Assembly (NCBI RefSeq): GCF_014904735.1
Contig: NZ_JACZCR010000003.1
Location: 124,001 to 188,000, forward strand
DNA length: 64,000 nucleotides
Source: Microbulbifer hainanensis
GTDB taxonomy: Bacteria; Pseudomonadota; Gammaproteobacteria; Pseudomonadales; Cellvibrionaceae
Direction: 5' to 3'
In this document: piece after piece, positions 61,440-64,000 of the stretch
Layout: every line of letters begins with the position of its first letter
How positions within the stretch are numbered: position 1 is the first letter of the stretch
The notes under the pieces: generated by a model
What the model was told of the DNA's origin: nothing
Seen by the model: the letters and a program-made list of their open reading frames with translations, nothing else
Databases searched by the model: none
Translations under genes and position numbers: made by a program

Positions 61440-62962
61440 TCGGCATCCTCCCCGATCCGGGCACTGCCGGCGCGCTGTTGCAGCGCCAGCGTCGCCTGCT
61501 CGCGATCGCAAAAATGAATTTTCTCGGTACCGATAATCTGGTAATCCTCGTGGCCCTTACCGGCAATCAGCACGATATCGCCCGGCTCGGCAGCGGCAAC
61601 GGCGCGCGCAATTGCGGCGGCACGATCGATTTCCACTTCGATGTTGCTGGCGGCACCCTCGAGAATATCGTCGATGATTTTCTGTGGTTCTTCACCGCGC
61701 GGGTTGTCACTGGTGACAATGGCGCGGTCAGCCATCTCCGAGGCGATACGCCCCATGGGCGCGCGCTTACCGGTATCCCGGTCACCGCCACAGCCGAAGA
61801 CACACCAGAGGTTTCCGCGGCAATAGGGCCGCGCCGCCGCGAGGGCGGCGCGCAACGCATCCGGCGTGTGGGCGTAATCCACCAGCACACTGATATCGTC
61901 GGCGCCGTCCACTTTTACACGTTCCATGCGACCGGGCACCGCGCGAATGGTCGGGAATACCGCAAGGATGTCTTCGAAAGGCATACCACCGGCCGCGACA
62001 GCAGCTACCACGGCGAGAGCGTTGTGAATATTGAAGTCCCCGATCAGCGGCGCCCGTAACTCACCACTGCCCCACGGCGAGGTAAGCTGCACGGAAAAAC
62101 CGCCGTCGTGACGGCGCAGGTCGGTAGCGTGCAGGTCTCCGGACTGCAGGCCGTAGGTAATCACCCGCAGGCCGCGCAACCGGCAGCGTTCGGCCAGCTG
62201 CGCGCCGAACGGATCGTCCAGGTTAATCACGCCACGCTTCAGTTTCGGCAAGCCAAACAGCTTTTCCTTAGCGGCACCGTAGGCGGCCATGTTGCCGTGA
62301 TAGTCCAGGTGATCCCGCGACAGGTTGGTAAAGATCGCGGTATCAAAAATCAGGCCGTGAACGCGCCCCTGAGCCAGGGAGTGAGACGACACTTCCATTG
62401 CCGCTGCACGCACACCGCGGTCGCGGAAGGCGGCGTAATCCGCTTGCAGGCGCACCGGGTCCGGCGTGGTGAGGCCGGTCTCTTCCAGCTGAATATCGCC
62501 ATCCTGCCATACGCCATTACCGATGGTGCCCATCACGCCGGCACTACCGAAATAGTGTGCCAGCAGTTGCGCTGTCAGGTAGGCACAGGTGGACTTGCCA
62601 TTAGTGCCGGTTACCCCCACCAGGTACATGTCTTCGGTCGGGTTGCCGTAGAAGCGCGCGGCGATCTCCCCCACGCGCTTGGCCAGGCCCGGCACAGTGA
62701 CCACCTGCACACCCTCGCGGGTCGAAGTTTCCAGGCGGTCACCGTCGGCAAGCACGGCGCCGGCACCGGCGGCCACGGCTGCACCGATAAATTCACGACC
62801 ATCCACCACGCTGCCGCGCAGCGCCATAAACAGGTCCCCGGCTTCTACCAGGCGGCTGTCCAGCGCGACACCGGTGACGGACACATCCGGGATACCGGCG
62901 TAACCCGGTACCAGCTGCTGTAGGGAAACGTTCCGCTTGGCGGGATTCACGTGCTCACTCAC
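61436..62962 (-). CDS. murE: UDP-MurNAc-tripeptide synthetase (meso-DAP adding)
   Basis: 508 residues. The P-loop is GVTGTNGKSTCAYL. The signature DNPR, in TSDNPRGEEPQKII, indicates use of meso-diaminopimelate, as expected for a Gram-negative wall. NLSRDHLDYHG and the C-terminal AGKGHEDYQI are also present. The ATG overlaps the ftsI stop (ATGA), and the stop overlaps the murF GTG, so ftsI-murE-murF are tightly coupled. Confidence 0.97.
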   Translation of the reverse strand: MSEHVNPAKRNVSLQQLVPGYAGIPDVSVTGVALDSRLVEAGDLFMALRGSVVDGREFIGAAVAAGAGAVLADGDRLETSTREGVQVVTVPGLAKRVGEIAARFYGNPTEDMYLVGVTGTNGKSTCAYLTAQLLAHYFGSAGVMGTIGNGVWQDGDIQLEETGLTTPDPVRLQADYAAFRDRGVRAAAMEVSSHSLAQGRVHGLIFDTAIFTNLSRDHLDYHGNMAAYGAAKEKLFGLPKLKRGVINLDDPFGAQLAERCRLRGLRVITYGLQSGDLHATDLRRHDGGFSVQLTSPWGSGELRAPLIGDFNIHNALAVVAAVAAGGMPFEDILAVFPTIRAVPGRMERVKVDGADDISVLVDYAHTPDALRAALAAARPYCRGNLWCVFGCGGDRDTGKRAPMGRIASEMADRAIVTSDNPRGEEPQKIIDDILEGAASNIEVEIDRAAAIARAVAAAEPGDIVLIAGKGHEDYQIIGTEKIHFCDREQATLALQQRAGSARIGEDAE

Positions 62963-64000
62963 GATTTGCTACCTCTTTCGTTAAGCTGCACAGCCAGCTG
63001 TTCTTCTGCCGGTGCCATCTCGGCGGGCGGCACCTGCAACAGGCGCATGGCGCCCGCCATCACTTTGCCGAACACTGGTGCGGCTACCTCACCACCGTAG
63101 TATTTGGCGCGGCTCGGATCATCGACGACCACGACCGCAATCAGACGCGGCCGGTCCGCGGGGATAAACCCGGCGAATACGGAGCGATAGCGATTGCTCA
63201 CGTAGCCGTCGCTGCCGACCTTGTGTACCGTGCCGGTCTTGCCCGCCACGCGGTAACCTTCAACCGCGGCGCGCTTACCGGTCCCTTCCGGCCCGATCAC
63301 CGTCTCCAGCATCGCGGTCACTTCGCGGGTCAGCGGACCCTCGACCACCTGCTCCGGCTCGACGCGTTTGTTGCCGCTCAAAACCAGCGAAACCGGGCGC
63401 TTGAGCCCGGCATTGGCAATTACACTGTAGGCCTCTGCCAGCTGTACTGCATTGACTGTTAAACCGTAGCCGAAGGCGAAGTTGGCTCGCTCGATTGGCT
63501 GCCAACGACTGCGACTGGGCAGTATGCCCGCGGCCTCTCCGGGGAAGCCGGTGCCCACTGCCTCGCCCAACCCCAGTCGGTAAAAGAGTGCGCGCACAGA
63601 ATTTGGTTCCAGATCCAGGGCGATTTTGCTGATCCCCACCTGGCTCGACTTGGTGATGACTTTGGTGACATCGATCTTGCCGTAATTGCGGTGATCCATC
63701 AGGGTCTTGCCCGGCAGACGGATATAGCCCGGGCTGGTATCGATCGGGGTATGCGGCTTGTAGCGGCCGGTCTCCAGTGCCGCCAGCACAGTGATCGGCT
63801 TCACGGTGGAGCCGGGTTCGAACTGATCGATCAGCGCGCGGTTGCGCATCTGCGCGGCGCGTACACCTTTGCGGTTGTTCGGATTGAACGACGGCTGGTT
63901 GGCCATCGCCAACACATCGCCACTGTGCGCATCCAGAATCACCATAAAGCCTGACGCCGCTTCGTTTTCGGTCACGGCGCGCTTCAGTTCCCGGTAAGCC
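62959..64000 (-). CDS. ftsI: penicillin-binding protein 3 (FtsI), C-terminal part
   Basis: The last 346 residues are present; the N-terminal membrane anchor and pedestal lie beyond the right edge. The transpeptidase motifs are S-T-V-K in FEPGSTVKPITVL, the second motif S-S-Q in ITKSSQVGISKIALDL (usually S-S-N), and K-T-G-T in VAGKTGTVHK. It cross-links septal peptidoglycan with FtsW. The stop overlaps the murE start by four bases. Confidence 0.97.
   Translation of the reverse strand, partial: AYRELKRAVTENEAASGFMVILDAHSGDVLAMANQPSFNPNNRKGVRAAQMRNRALIDQFEPGSTVKPITVLAALETGRYKPHTPIDTSPGYIRLPGKTLMDHRNYGKIDVTKVITKSSQVGISKIALDLEPNSVRALFYRLGLGEAVGTGFPGEAAGILPSRSRWQPIERANFAFGYGLTVNAVQLAEAYSVIANAGLKRPVSLVLSGNKRVEPEQVVEGPLTREVTAMLETVIGPEGTGKRAAVEGYRVAGKTGTVHKVGSDGYVSNRYRSVFAGFIPADRPRLIAVVVVDDPSRAKYYGGEVAAPVFGKVMAGAMRLLQVPPAEMAPAEEQLAVQLNERGSKS

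Noticed and set aside
61440-61511. Longer MurF beginning inside murE
   Set aside because: The added residues are the antisense-like shadow of the murE end. GTG at 61439 overlaps the murE stop and starts at the conserved N-terminus.

Overview
The window is about 60% GC bacterial chromosome and reads as a marine, chitin-degrading gammaproteobacterium. A Cellvibrionales member such as Microbulbifer is my best inference, based on the multi-module secreted GH18 chitinase with CBM5/12-type modules, the gammaproteobacterial order pilBCD-coaE-yacG, the sdhCDAB-sucAB-lpdA-sucCD block divergent from gltA, and the imuA-imuB-dnaE2 cassette. No rRNA, tRNA, CRISPR array, intact insertion sequence or prophage was seen.

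Layout. 1-2900 (minus): an MTA phosphorylase-like enzyme, an ArsS-type radical SAM protein, a TVP38/TMEM64 membrane protein and the start of a disulfide-type flavoprotein, probably one arsenic-related (arsenosugar) operon. 2950-16190: the TCA-cycle block, sdhCDAB-sucAB-lpdA-sucCD on the minus strand and gltA divergent on the plus strand, with several strong RNA hairpins between genes. 16330-19075: a single TonB-dependent receptor behind two copies of a palindromic operator. 19180-24300: a possible small ORF, a hemerythrin-domain protein and a three-gene redox operon: a NAD(P)H-type flavoprotein/[2Fe-2S]/di-heme membrane fusion, an 11-heme membrane-anchored cytochrome c, and a mono-heme lipoprotein. 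24550-27550: chitinase with twin operators of NagR type. 27780-30735: small proteins, an HI0933-like flavoprotein and dcd.

30900-36460 is the SOS mutasome (two LexA boxes, imuA, imuB, dnaE2), followed by a decayed REP-associated tyrosine transposase. 37050-43310 holds pilA (with a sigma-54-like promoter), pilBCD, coaE, yacG and a mutT-like gene. 43320-48550 holds argJ, secA and an M23 peptidase. 48850-64000 (minus) is lpxC followed by the division/cell-wall cluster, transcribed in the order ftsI-murE-murF-mraY-murD-ftsW-murG-murC-ftsQ-ftsA-ftsZ-lpxC. Many genes there overlap by 1-4 bases, and no ddl lies between murC and ftsQ.

The most unusual content is the 20.3-24.3 kb redox operon. Its residues describe a continuous wire from cytoplasmic pyridine nucleotide through FAD, [2Fe-2S] and two stacked b-hemes to periplasmic c-hemes. 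I do not recognise it as a named system. The other points worth attention are the paired operators (TonB receptor, chitinase, imuA), spaced at about two or three helical turns, and the hairpins in the leaders of gltA, sucA and sucC.
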